A stretch of DNA of 64,000 nt, taken from Streptomyces canus (GTDB taxonomy: Bacteria; Actinomycetota; Actinomycetes; Streptomycetales; Streptomycetaceae). Position numbers and translations under genes: made by a program. Below the pieces are notes generated by a model that saw only the letters and a list, made by a program, of their open reading frames with translations, did no database searches and was not told the DNA's origin. Where the stretch lies: contig NZ_CP107989.1 of NCBI RefSeq assembly GCF_041435015.1, positions 5,890,001 through 5,954,000 on the forward strand. Reading direction: 5' to 3'. Positions 48,680-57,520 of the stretch are shown in pieces; the stretch's first letter is position 1, and each line of letters starts with the position of its first letter.

Positions 48680-49423
48680 ATGGAGCTGAAGGTGTCGAGT
48701 CTTGCCGAGCGTCCCGAGATGCGGGAGCGCGTTCTCGGCATGGCCAACAGCTGGCCGGAGTTCGTGACCCAGGACCCCGTGGGCAACGCCCACTACGGAC
48801 GGATCTCCGCCGAACTCCCCGCGCACGTCCTGTTCGCCGAGGACGAGCGGGGAGAGGTCGTCGCGCATGCCCACAGCGTCCCCTTCGCCCTCCACGTCGA
48901 GGACCGCGGTGAACTGCCGGCGCGGGGCTGGGACGAGGTGCTGGTGTGGGCGTTCGAGGATCTGCGTCATGGCGTACGGCCCGACACGGCCAGCGCGATC
49001 TCGGTCGTCGTCGACCCGCGACTCCAGGGCCACGGCCTGTCCGCTCTGATGCTTTCGGCGATGCGTGACAACGCCCGCGCCCACGGCTTCAGCGAGGTCG
49101 TCGCGCCGGTCCGCCCCAGTGCCAAGCACCTGGAACCGCACACGCCGATCCAGGAGTACGCCCACCGGGTACGCCCCGACGGCCTGCCGTACGACCCCTG
49201 GGTGCGCGTCCACGCCCGGGCCGGCGGTGTCGTTCACGCGGTGGCACCGGCCTCCATGACGGTGTCCGGTTCGCTGGAGCAGTGGCGCGGCTGGACCGGA
49301 CTGCCCTTCGACACCCAGGGCGACATCGAGGTGCCCGGGGCGCTGGTGCCGGTGCGGTGCGAGCCGGAGCGCGGCTATGCGGTGTACGTCGAGCCCAACG
49401 TATGGATGCGGCACGCCCTTTGA
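48680..49423 (+). CDS. GNAT-type acetyltransferase
   Basis: This 247-residue protein has a GNAT core with the acetyl-CoA loop SVVVDPRLQGHGLSALMLSA and APVRPSAKHLEPHTPIQEYA in the C-terminal part. The length is longer than a single GNAT domain and resembles Streptomyces GNATs that end in a substrate-binding extension. The acceptor is unknown. TACGGT at 48668-48673 ends exactly 6 bp before the ATG, so a leaderless transcript is likely. Its 3' end is part of a perfect hairpin (49404-49436). Confidence 0.82.
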   Translation: MELKVSSLAERPEMRERVLGMANSWPEFVTQDPVGNAHYGRISAELPAHVLFAEDERGEVVAHAHSVPFALHVEDRGELPARGWDEVLVWAFEDLRHGVRPDTASAISVVVDPRLQGHGLSALMLSAMRDNARAHGFSEVVAPVRPSAKHLEPHTPIQEYAHRVRPDGLPYDPWVRVHARAGGVVHAVAPASMTVSGSLEQWRGWTGLPFDTQGDIEVPGALVPVRCEPERGYAVYVEPNVWMRHAL

Positions 49424-49436
49424 GCGTGCCGCATCC
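49404..49436. terminator. Hairpin spanning the GNAT stop codon
   Basis: Perfect 13-bp arms GGATGCGGCACGC (49404-49416) and GCGTGCCGCATCC (49424-49436) enclose a 7-base loop that contains the TGA stop. It can terminate both this gene and the convergent lipoprotein gene. Confidence 0.85.
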
Positions 49437-49471
49437 CTGGTGCGTCCTGATGCGCCGAGTCTCGGCGTGGC

Positions 49472-50266
49472 TCAGCCGCCGAGGGCGTCGAGGTCCAGGA
49501 TCTCGCCGGCCGGCTTCTGCGCAGGGACCGGCTCGTCGAAGTCGCTGAAGATGACCGACCCCTGGTCCGCTCCGGCCGTGCTGTCGATCCGCAGCAGATA
49601 CGGCTTGCCCTCGGTGGCGACATACAGCGTGTAGCGGTCCTTGCCGTCCTTCTCGTGCAGGGTGATCGCCGGCGCCCCGTCGACGGTGGTCGTGCTGCCG
49701 CGGCTCGCGTCGGAGTTGCCGTCCTCGGCGCCGTCGAGCACCGCGCCCAGGTCGCAGAAGCCCTCGAACTCCTTGGCGTCCTCGCCCGTCGCCTTCGTCT
49801 TGGTCCACTTGCCGGCCAGCATGGCCACGGCCGCGTCGGTGTCCGCCTTCGACTCGCCCTCGCTCTGCTCCCGCAGGAGCGCCTCGTCGAACTTCATGTA
49901 CACGATGTCGCCGGTCTTGATCAGGTCGGCCTTGCCCTTGCCGCCCATGCCGATGGTGCCGGCGCACTCGCCCTTCTTGTTCAGGAGGACGTCGAGGCTG
50001 ATGGTGCCGCCGCTCTCGTCGTCGGGGATGGCGCCCTTCATGCGCAGCGACGAGGCTCCGGTCGTGGCCTTGATGGCCCGGTCGGCTATCTCGCCGCCGG
50101 TCAGCCCGGCGAACGGTTCCTTCTTCGCGGCCGACTTGCCCGGCTCGGCGGATGCGCTGGACGCGCTCGTCCTGCTGTCCGCCTTGTCCTGGCCGGGCTG
50201 GCAGCCGGTGAGTCCTGCGGTGGCCGCGGCTGCGATGCAGAGAGCGGCAAGTGCGGTACGACGCAT
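49472..50266 (-). CDS. Lipoprotein (LolA/LprG-like)
   Basis: This 264-residue lipoprotein has the signal peptide MRRTALAALCIAAAATAG with lipobox LTGC. A Ser/Lys-rich linker follows, then a beta-rich domain (EIADRAIKATTGASSLRMKG, TISLDVLLNKKGECAGTIGM, RYTLYVATEGKPYLLRIDST). The repeated thin strands recall LprG/LolA-type lipoproteins that carry lipids. The ligand is unknown. The ATG at 50266 follows AAGGAA; the frame is open upstream but without a signal peptide. Confidence 0.85.
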   Translation of the reverse strand: MRRTALAALCIAAAATAGLTGCQPGQDKADSRTSASSASAEPGKSAAKKEPFAGLTGGEIADRAIKATTGASSLRMKGAIPDDESGGTISLDVLLNKKGECAGTIGMGGKGKADLIKTGDIVYMKFDEALLREQSEGESKADTDAAVAMLAGKWTKTKATGEDAKEFEGFCDLGAVLDGAEDGNSDASRGSTTTVDGAPAITLHEKDGKDRYTLYVATEGKPYLLRIDSTAGADQGSVIFSDFDEPVPAQKPAGEILDLDALGG

Positions 50267-50373
50267 GGTGATTCCTTGGTGGGGATGCGGTGAGGTGATG
50301 AGGTGCGGGGCGCGCTGTGCGTGGGACGCGCCCCCGGTGGTGAGCGGAAGGAGACGGAAGCGGGCCGGCCGGC

Positions 50374-50997
50374 TCAGCCGGTCTTCTTCCAGTCCTTGCA
50401 ACCGGTCGTCTTGAAGTAGGCGTCCGAGGCGCTGATCCTGACGACCGCCGTGCCGTTGACGTTGTCGTTCGCGACGATCGACTCGACGCCGTGGTCGGCG
50501 TCCTTGGTGCGCTCCCAGTAGCAGGAGTCGTCGGTGTTGCCGGTGGACTTGTAGGTGCCCGGGGCGATGTCGGCGCCGACTGCGAACATTCCGCCGTCAC
50601 CGGACATCCGGGCGGCGGGGGAGCCCTTCGCCTTTTCGTCGACGGCCTCCCAGCCGTTGCAGTCGCTCGACTTGAAGAGCTTGTCGGTGGCTTTGACGGT
50701 GACGTAACCGGTGCCGGTGACATTGTCGTTGGCCAGCAGCGCGTCCATCTCGCCCGAGGCGTCCTTGGCCCGCTCCCAATGGCACATGCCGTCGCTGTTG
50801 CCGGTGGTGCGATACGTGACGGGCTTGATGTCCGAACCGACCTGGAAGTCGCCGTCCCCCGCGAACGCGGCCTCCTTCTCGGCGACCTCGGCCTTGCCGG
50901 TGCCGCCGTCCCCGTTGTCCCCGGCATTCGCCGACACGACTCCGATGACGACGACTCCCACGACGGCACCCAGCGCGATCTTGCCCTTCATGCCCAT
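50374..50997 (-). CDS. Secreted or anchored protein with an internal duplication
   Basis: This 207-residue protein has an N-terminal hydrophobic segment (IALGAVVGVVVIGVVSANAG) then two homologous copies of about 70 residues. Copy one runs from VGSDIKPVTYRTTGN through WERAKDASGEMDALLANDNV to SDCNGWEAV. Copy two runs from VGADIAPGTYKSTGN through WERTKDADHGVESIVANDNV to TGCKDWKK. Each copy has a paired Cys, likely a disulfide. I recognise no family. The ATG at 50997 has GGAGGGGG upstream. Confidence 0.78.
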   Translation of the reverse strand: MGMKGKIALGAVVGVVVIGVVSANAGDNGDGGTGKAEVAEKEAAFAGDGDFQVGSDIKPVTYRTTGNSDGMCHWERAKDASGEMDALLANDNVTGTGYVTVKATDKLFKSSDCNGWEAVDEKAKGSPAARMSGDGGMFAVGADIAPGTYKSTGNTDDSCYWERTKDADHGVESIVANDNVNGTAVVRISASDAYFKTTGCKDWKKTG

Positions 50998-51209
50998 GGC
51001 CGTGTCCCCCTCCCGACGCGACGACCACCGCCAATCGACGGTCTTCTCGTTCGCCGGGTCAATGAGAGCAGAGTCTGTGAACCGAGTCAACACGATTCAC
51101 GGTGTCTCTGGCGTACACGGCCGTGAAGGGGTGGATCTTGCCTACATCGGTATGCTCGACGTCACATGCGTACCGCAGGGCTGCTGCGGTACGACGAGGG
51201 GAGCGGCGA

Positions 51210-53462
51210 GTGCAGGACAACACGACTGAGGTGACCGCTGCCGGTATCGCACGGCTGGCCGGCGTGGGCCGCGCGGCCGTCAGTAACTGGCGCCGTCGGC
51301 ACGCCGACTTCCCGAGGCCCGTCGGCGGCACCGAGACCAGCCCGTCCTTCGCGCTCGCCGAGGTCGAGTCCTGGCTGCGCAAGCAGGGAAAACTCGCTGA
51401 GGTCCCCTTGCGGGAACGCGTCTGGCAGCAGCTCTCCGGCCACCCTGAGGGCCCGGTCACCGCACTCACCCACGCGGGCTGCCTCCTGCTGCTGATCCAC
51501 GACCGCCCGACGGTCTGGCTGGAGGTGAGCGCCGGCTCCGACGAGCGCCTCTCGGAGATGCTGCCGGGGGCGCTGCGGGAGGTGTTCACGCCGCGATTCG
51601 GACCCGAGTCGGCGATGAACACCGCACCCGCTGTGAACACCCCGGGGCGGGTTCACACCCCCGACGCCGACCGGGCCTCGGCGAACGCCGTGGACGGCAC
51701 GACCGCCGCGGACGCCGTGAACCCCGCGAGCCGAGTGAACATCGCGGACGCCGTGAACACCGCGAACGCCGTGAACCCCCCACCCCCCGCACGCCCCGCC
51801 TCCGGTGTTCACACCCCCTCCGCTGTGAACACCCACCCCGCCGTTCACCTCCCCACCGGCTCGGAACTCCTGCCCTCCGCCCCCCTCCTGCGGGGCGTCG
51901 CCGAGCTGGCCGCCGAGCTGGGCGCCCGGCAGACCTTCGAGTTCCTGCTCGGCCGGCACCTCGACGCCAACCCGCGCCAGTACACGCTCACCCCCGCCGA
52001 CCTGGCCGCTCTCATGGCCGACCTCGCCGGCCCCGCCCGCACCGTCCTGGACCCGGCCTGCGGCACCGGCGCCCTCCTGCGGGCCGCCGCCACCCGCCCC
52101 GACCAGGAGCTCCACGCCCAGGACAACGCCCCCGAACTCGCCGCGCTCACCACGCTCCGGCTCGCCCTGCAGACCTGGTCCACCGTGCACGCTGCGGTCG
52201 GCGACAGCCTGCGCGCGGACGCCCACCCCCGGCTGCGCGCCGACGCCGTCCTGTGCCACCCGCCGTTCAACGAGCGCAACTGGGGCCACGACGAACTCGC
52301 CTACGACCCCCGCTGGGAGTACGGCTTCCCGGCCCGCACCGAGTCCGAGCTCGCCTGGGTCCAGCACGCACTCGCGCGCCTCAAGGACGGCGGCGCCGGC
52401 GTCCTGCTCATGCCGCCCGCCGCCGCCTCCCGCCGCTCCGGCCGCCGTATCCGTGCCGATCTGCTGCGCCGCGGCGCCCTGCGCGCCGTGATCGCCCTGC
52501 CGGTCGGGGCGGCACCGCCGTACAACATCCCGCTGCACCTGTGGGTGCTGCGCCGCCCGGAGAAGGCGCCCGCGCAGCCGGAGGTGCTCCTCGTCGACGT
52601 GGGGCAGTTCGCGGGGGAGGGGCGCGGCGGGCCGGACTGGCGGGCCGTGCGCGAGGCCGTTCTCGACGCCTGGCAGGCCTTCGGACGGCCCGGTCGCTTC
52701 CCGGAACGGCCCGGAGTGGCCCGTGCGCTGCCCGTCATCGAACTCCTCGACGACGACGTGGACCTCGCTCCCGCCCGTCACCTGCCACCCCCCACGGCGG
52801 CCGGCGGCGCCGACCAGCTCACGGCCGTGCGCGAGCACCTGGGCGAAACCCTGCGCCTGACCGCCGACCTCACCCCGCCGCGCGGCGACGCCGCGCACCC
52901 CGCGCGGTGGCCGCTCACCACCATCGGCGAACTCGCGCGCGGGGGAGCCCTGATGCTGCGCACGGGCGGAAACGGCGGCCACGCACGCGTGCCCGTGCTC
53001 ACCGACCACGATGTCCTCTTCGGGGCCGACCCCTCCGGGACGCTTCCCGAGAGCGAGGAGGAGGCGGTACTGACCGAACCGGGCGACGTCGTCGTACCGG
53101 TGCTGGGCGGCGGCTCGGTGGCGCGCGTGATCGACGCGACGACCGGGGGCGCCGCGCTGGGGCGCAACCTCGTGCTGCTGCGCCCCGATCCGGCGGCGCT
53201 CGACCCCTGGTTCCTGGCCGGCTTCCTGCGCGGCACCGCCAACAACCGCCAGGCCAGCAGTTATGCCTCCACCGCGACCCGCCTGGACGTGCGCAGGCTC
53301 CAGTTGCCCAGGCTCCCGCTCGACGAACAACGGCGCTACGGCCAACGCTTCCGCGTGCTCGACGAGTTCGAGCGGGCGCTCAGGCACGCGGGCCGGCTCG
53401 GAGAGCAGCTCGTGCGCGGAATGTACGACGGGCTCACCGACGGAACGGTCGCGCCCGACTGA
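51210..53462 (+). CDS. HTH-DNA methyltransferase-TRD fusion (N6-adenine type)
   Basis: This 750-residue protein has an N-terminal helix-turn-helix (TAAGIARLAGVGRAAVSNWR, residues 8-50), a linker with V-N-T/V-H-T hexapeptide repeats (about 130-215), then an N6-adenine methyltransferase core with SAM motif LDPACGTGALL and motif IV LCHPPFNERNWG. The C-terminal 200 residues resemble the target-recognition domain of type I specificity subunits, ending with LPLDEQRRYGQRFRVLDEFE. Motif IV is HPPF instead of the usual N/DPPF/Y. No nuclease subunit is adjacent. Its role may be regulatory or solitary methylation. The GTG at 51210 has GAGGGGAG upstream. Confidence 0.83.
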   Translation: MQDNTTEVTAAGIARLAGVGRAAVSNWRRRHADFPRPVGGTETSPSFALAEVESWLRKQGKLAEVPLRERVWQQLSGHPEGPVTALTHAGCLLLLIHDRPTVWLEVSAGSDERLSEMLPGALREVFTPRFGPESAMNTAPAVNTPGRVHTPDADRASANAVDGTTAADAVNPASRVNIADAVNTANAVNPPPPARPASGVHTPSAVNTHPAVHLPTGSELLPSAPLLRGVAELAAELGARQTFEFLLGRHLDANPRQYTLTPADLAALMADLAGPARTVLDPACGTGALLRAAATRPDQELHAQDNAPELAALTTLRLALQTWSTVHAAVGDSLRADAHPRLRADAVLCHPPFNERNWGHDELAYDPRWEYGFPARTESELAWVQHALARLKDGGAGVLLMPPAAASRRSGRRIRADLLRRGALRAVIALPVGAAPPYNIPLHLWVLRRPEKAPAQPEVLLVDVGQFAGEGRGGPDWRAVREAVLDAWQAFGRPGRFPERPGVARALPVIELLDDDVDLAPARHLPPPTAAGGADQLTAVREHLGETLRLTADLTPPRGDAAHPARWPLTTIGELARGGALMLRTGGNGGHARVPVLTDHDVLFGADPSGTLPESEEEAVLTEPGDVVVPVLGGGSVARVIDATTGGAALGRNLVLLRPDPAALDPWFLAGFLRGTANNRQASSYASTATRLDVRRLQLPRLPLDEQRRYGQRFRVLDEFERALRHAGRLGEQLVRGMYDGLTDGTVAPD

Positions 53463-53556
53463 TCAGGACGACAACGGTTCGGTACAACCCGTGACCAGTT
53501 GTCGGTATCGGCCTATACGCTCGAACCCCACATCGAATCCCGGTTCAGGAGCGTTC

Positions 53557-54135
53557 ATGTACGGCCACGGCGCGGCCCCGCCCGCCCGCGACTCGGGCAC
53601 GGTCATCACCCTGCGCGTGGTGCTCGCCGCCGTCGGTTTCCTTTCGTGCGGCCTGCTCGCCTGCGCTCCGCTGTTCCGGATCGCCTTCCTGCGCGGGCGG
53701 TCGATCGACTGGGTGCTGTCCTGGGCGAGCCTTCCGGTGTCCATCGCGTGTTTCGCGGTGGTCGGCTCACTGCCCGAGAGCGATCCCAGGACCGACGTCG
53801 CCATGTCGCTGGTCCTGCTCCTCGGTCTCTTCAGCAGTGTGTACTTCGTCGTGATGGACATCCGGGTGCACCAGCAGCGGCGGTTCGCGGGCCACCCGCC
53901 GCCCCAGGGCCCGACCGTCCACAGCGGCTACGGCTATCCGCAGCCGACACCACCGCCGTACACGTCCACGCTTCTGCCGCAGCCGCCGGCACCTCCGGTC
54001 TCCGCCCCCGGTGTCGTCCCGCCCCCGCCGCCGCAGCGCCCCGCGCCCGCCCGGATCGACCAGGTGCGCGCCGAACTCGACGAGCTCAGCGACTATCTGC
54101 GCAAGCACGACGGCAACCCCGAGGGCGGCAGGTGA
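53557..54135 (+). CDS. Membrane protein with Pro-rich tail
   Basis: This 192-residue protein has three membrane segments in residues 18-105 (VVLAAVGFLSCGLLACAPLF, DWVLSWASLPVSIACFAVVG, MSLVLLLGLFSSVYFVVMD) and a cytoplasmic tail rich in Pro and Tyr, ending in a short coiled helix IDQVRAELDELSDYLRKH. The stop overlaps the next gene's GTG by 4 bp, so it is co-translated with the Ser/Thr kinase and may be its partner or substrate. The ATG at 53557 has AGGAG 7 bp upstream. Confidence 0.82.
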   Translation: MYGHGAAPPARDSGTVITLRVVLAAVGFLSCGLLACAPLFRIAFLRGRSIDWVLSWASLPVSIACFAVVGSLPESDPRTDVAMSLVLLLGLFSSVYFVVMDIRVHQQRRFAGHPPPQGPTVHSGYGYPQPTPPPYTSTLLPQPPAPPVSAPGVVPPPPPQRPAPARIDQVRAELDELSDYLRKHDGNPEGGR

Positions 54136-55667
54136 CCGTGGCGACAGGACGTGTCGTCGCCGGCCGCTACGAACTGTCCACGCTCATCGGACAGGGCGGC
54201 ATGGGCCAGGTGTGGACGGCGTACGACCAGCGGCTCGACCGGCGCGTGGCGGTGAAGCTGCTGCGCCCCGACAAGGTGGCCGGGCAGGAGGCTGACGAAC
54301 TGCGCCGAAGGTTCGTGCGGGAGTGCCGGGTGACCGCGCAGGTCGACCACCCCGGGCTCGTCACCGTGCACGACGCGGGCAGCGAGGGCGAGGAGCTGTT
54401 CCTCGTCATGCAGTACGTCGACGGCGCGGACCTCTCCGACCATCTCGCCGAGCACGACCCGTACCCCTGGCAGTGGGCGGTCGCGGTCGCCGCGCAACTG
54501 TGCGCCGTGCTGAGCGCCGTGCACGCCGTGCCGATCGTCCACCGCGACCTCAAGCCGCGCAACGTGATGGTGAAGCAGGACGGCACGGTCACCGTCCTCG
54601 ACCTCGGTGTCGCCTCCGTCATGGACACCGACACCACCCGTCTCACCCACACCGGTTCGCCGATCGGCTCGCCCGCCTACATGGCGCCCGAGCAGGCCAT
54701 GGGCGGCGCGGTCGGCCCGTACACCGACCTGTACGCACTCGGCGTACTGCTGCACGAACTGCTCAGCGGCGACGTCCCGTTCGCGGGCTCCACCGCGCTC
54801 GGCGTACTGCACCGGCACCTGTACGAGCCCCCGCTGCCCGTGCGCCGCACCCGCCCCGAAGTCCCCGAGGCCCTCGAAGCGCTCGTCCTGCGGCTGCTCG
54901 CCAAGGACCCGCAGCACCGCCCGGCCTCCGCGCAGGACGTGTACGAGGACCTGGCGCTGCTCCTGCCCGCGCGCGGGATGCCCACCGGAGCACCCCTCGA
55001 CCCCACCCGCCCCTTCCTGCGCCCGCACGCCCCCTGGCCGGACCGCGCCCGCACGCCCGCGCCCCAGCCCGCCCCGGTCACACCGGTCCCCGAGGCGACC
55101 GAGAAACCGGACGTCGCGCGCGCGGTCGACGAGGTCAAGCGGCTTCTCGGCGAGGGCCGCATCACCCAGGCCGTCGACATCCTCGGCGGCATCCTGCCCG
55201 CGGCCGCCGAACAGCACGGCGTGAACTCCCCGGTCGTACGCACCCTGCGCAAGCAGTACGCCGCCACCCTCATGGACGACGGCCAGTACCGCCGCGCACT
55301 GCCCGAACTGCGCCGCCTCGCCGACGAACGCGCCACCGAGGCCGGCCACGCCGACCCGCAGTCCCTGCGCTTCCGCTACGACGCCGCCCAGTGTCTGGAA
55401 CAACTCGGGGAACCCGCGGCCGCACTGGCCGAATACCGCGCCCTGCTGCCGTACTACGAGAACCAGTACGTGGCCGGCGACCCCCAGCTCGCCCACGACG
55501 TCCGCCGCCGCATCGGGCACCTCCTGCTCGCCCTCGGCGACCGCGCCGCCGCCCACGACACACTCGCGCGCCTGCTGCACGACGTGGAGCGCTTGCACGG
55601 ACCGGCGCACCCGCTCGCGGTCGAGGTCCGCCGGACGCTCCAGTGGCTGGGACAGGTGCGGGGTTAG
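54132..55667 (+). CDS. Ser/Thr protein kinase with C-terminal TPR-like repeats
   Basis: This 511-residue soluble kinase has the glycine loop IGQGGMGQVW, the VAVKLLRP lysine, HRDLKPRNVM catalytic loop, and VLDLGVAS in place of DFG (DLG). The APE motif is AYMAPEQAM. A Pro-rich linker (about 285-325) leads to a helical C-terminal domain (residues 330-510) with TPR-like helices (YRRALPELRRLADERATEAG, AALAEYRALLPYYENQYVAG). It has no membrane segment, so it is a cytoplasmic Hanks-type kinase, probably linked with the adjacent membrane protein. The start is the GTG at 54132, overlapping the upstream stop. Confidence 0.9.
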   Translation: MTVATGRVVAGRYELSTLIGQGGMGQVWTAYDQRLDRRVAVKLLRPDKVAGQEADELRRRFVRECRVTAQVDHPGLVTVHDAGSEGEELFLVMQYVDGADLSDHLAEHDPYPWQWAVAVAAQLCAVLSAVHAVPIVHRDLKPRNVMVKQDGTVTVLDLGVASVMDTDTTRLTHTGSPIGSPAYMAPEQAMGGAVGPYTDLYALGVLLHELLSGDVPFAGSTALGVLHRHLYEPPLPVRRTRPEVPEALEALVLRLLAKDPQHRPASAQDVYEDLALLLPARGMPTGAPLDPTRPFLRPHAPWPDRARTPAPQPAPVTPVPEATEKPDVARAVDEVKRLLGEGRITQAVDILGGILPAAAEQHGVNSPVVRTLRKQYAATLMDDGQYRRALPELRRLADERATEAGHADPQSLRFRYDAAQCLEQLGEPAAALAEYRALLPYYENQYVAGDPQLAHDVRRRIGHLLLALGDRAAAHDTLARLLHDVERLHGPAHPLAVEVRRTLQWLGQVRG

Positions 55668-55754
55668 AAGGCTCCGCCGCTTGGATTACGCTTCGTTTCA
55701 GCCAAATCACCATGTACAGCACAACCAACAGCACATCCAGGGGTGGGGTCGTCC

Positions 55755-56582
55755 ATGTCCAGCCATCGGCAGTCGAAGAAGCGCAGATACGTCACGTGGG
55801 GCGTCGCCGGAGCCGCCGTGGTCGCCGGCGCGGGTCTCGCCGCGCAGAGCTCGATGGCCGCGACCACCTGGCCGGCGCAGAAGACGTACACCGGCCGCGC
55901 CTTCGACACCTGCGCCGCCCCCTCCCTCTCCGCGATGAAGGCCTGGCACGGCGGCCTCTACGGCGCCGCCGCCGTCTACGTGGGCGGCAAGAACCGGGGC
56001 TGCTCCCAGCCCAACCTCACCGCCTCCTGGGTCAAGTCGGTCAGCACGGTCGGCTGGAAGCTCATCCCGCTCTACGTCGGAGCCCAGCCGCCCTGCCAGA
56101 GCGGCTCCAACCCGGAGAAGCTCACCGCCTCCACCGCCGCCTCCCTGGGCGCGACGGACGGCGCGGACGCGGTGGCCAAGGCCTCCGCGCTCGGCATGAA
56201 GGTCGGCAGCCCGATCTATCTGGACATGGAGGCGTACGACATCACGAACAAGGCGTGCAACGACGCCGTGCTCACCTATGTGCGTGCCTTCGACAAGACC
56301 CTGCGCGCGAAGACGTACCGAGCGGGCTTCTACGGCTTCACCAGCTCCAGCGCCAAGGCGATCGCCAACGCGACCAACAAGACCGACCTGCCGGGCAACC
56401 TCTGGTACGCGCTGTGGGACAAGCAGAACACCACCACCGCGGACTGGCCCTTCGGCGCCACGCAGTACACGGATCACAGCCGTGGCCACCAGTACCTCGT
56501 GAACAGCAAGGAGTCGCGCAACGGCTACACGATCACCGTGGACCGGGACGCGTGGGACGGTCCGGTGGCCATCACCGGCTGA
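55755..56582 (+). CDS. Secreted DUF1906 glycoside-hydrolase-like protein
   Basis: This 275-residue protein has an N-terminal signal (RRYVTWGVAGAAVVAGAGLA), cleaved near SMAA. The rest is a DUF1906-type TIM barrel: GRAFDTCAAPSLSAMKAW, AAAVYVGGKNRGCSQPNLTA, KLIPLYVGAQPPCQ, and the acidic SPIYLDMEAYD as in Rv2525c-like proteins. It is probably a secreted cell-wall hydrolase-like protein; the glycan target is unknown. The ATG at 55755 is used rather than the GTG at 55743, which has no valid ribosome site. Confidence 0.87.
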   Translation: MSSHRQSKKRRYVTWGVAGAAVVAGAGLAAQSSMAATTWPAQKTYTGRAFDTCAAPSLSAMKAWHGGLYGAAAVYVGGKNRGCSQPNLTASWVKSVSTVGWKLIPLYVGAQPPCQSGSNPEKLTASTAASLGATDGADAVAKASALGMKVGSPIYLDMEAYDITNKACNDAVLTYVRAFDKTLRAKTYRAGFYGFTSSSAKAIANATNKTDLPGNLWYALWDKQNTTTADWPFGATQYTDHSRGHQYLVNSKESRNGYTITVDRDAWDGPVAITG

Positions 56583-56726
56583 CGGCAACCACGCGCGCGT
56601 GGCGCGGCGGTGCCCGAAGTCCTGGTGAATCGTTGGTCGAATGGGTTGGCCAGAGCCGGTCCCCTGCCTACCATCGATCACCGCAAGACCTTGTGCACCG
56701 TCGCACAATCTCCTCGGGAGGCCTCC

Positions 56727-57374
56727 TTGCACCGCCGTCGTCGCACCGCGCTCGTCCTCTCCGCCGCGCTCGCCGCCGCGGCACCCCTGCTCACCGCGTG
56801 TGGAAGCGACGCGCATCCCGGCGCCGCGGCCGTCGTCGGCGGGCAGCGGATCACTGTCGCGCAGCTGGAGAACCGGGTGACCGAGGTGCGGGACGCGCAG
56901 CGGGAGGCCGTCACCGACGAGGCCCAGTACGCGCAGGCCGTCGCCAAGACCGGCACCCTCACCCGCGACGTCCTGCACGGTATGGTCCTCGATCAGGTGC
57001 TGCACCGGGCGGCCGAGAACGCGGACGTGTCCGTCACCCGCAAGGAGGTCCAGGAGCTGCGCTCCGGCCTGGAGGAGCAGGCCGGCGGTGCCAAGGGCCT
57101 GGAGAAGGCATGGCTCCAGCAGTACGGCATCGCCCCCGAACGCCTCGACGAGAACCTCCTCCTCCAGCTGGAGGCCCAGAAACTCGCCGGAAAGCTCGGC
57201 ACCGACACCGGCGACCCCGCCTTCTGGAACGCCCTGAGCAAGGCGTCCAAGCAACTCGACGTCGACCTCAACCCGCGCTACGGCACCTGGGACGTCGCGA
57301 AGAGCACCCGCGTCGACGCGAAGACCCCGTGGGTGCGGGAGGTCACGACGGCGGGCAGCGAGCAGAGCGCGTAG
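56727..57374 (+). CDS. SurA-N-like lipoprotein
   Basis: This 215-residue lipoprotein has the signal LHRRRRTALVLSAALAAAAP with lipobox LTAC. A SurA N-terminal-type helical domain follows (VVGGQRITVAQLENRVTEVR, DVLHGMVLDQVLHRAAENAD, VSVTRKEVQELRSGLEEQAG). No peptidyl-prolyl isomerase domain is present, so it is a foldase-like lipoprotein lacking that part. The TTG at 56727 is the start because GGGAGG lies 6 bp upstream. The mazG gene follows after a 146-bp gap. Confidence 0.85.
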   Translation: MHRRRRTALVLSAALAAAAPLLTACGSDAHPGAAAVVGGQRITVAQLENRVTEVRDAQREAVTDEAQYAQAVAKTGTLTRDVLHGMVLDQVLHRAAENADVSVTRKEVQELRSGLEEQAGGAKGLEKAWLQQYGIAPERLDENLLLQLEAQKLAGKLGTDTGDPAFWNALSKASKQLDVDLNPRYGTWDVAKSTRVDAKTPWVREVTTAGSEQSA

Positions 57375-57520
57375 CGGGACCGAGGCAGCCCGCACCCGGG
57401 GATCAGCCCGACGTAGCGGGGCAGCCCACACGGCAGGCGGATGATCGTACGATCGCCCCGCCATCCCCCGCCTGTGGACAAACCGATCGCCCCGTCGACG
57501 CCGTGCGTTAGCTTCGAACT

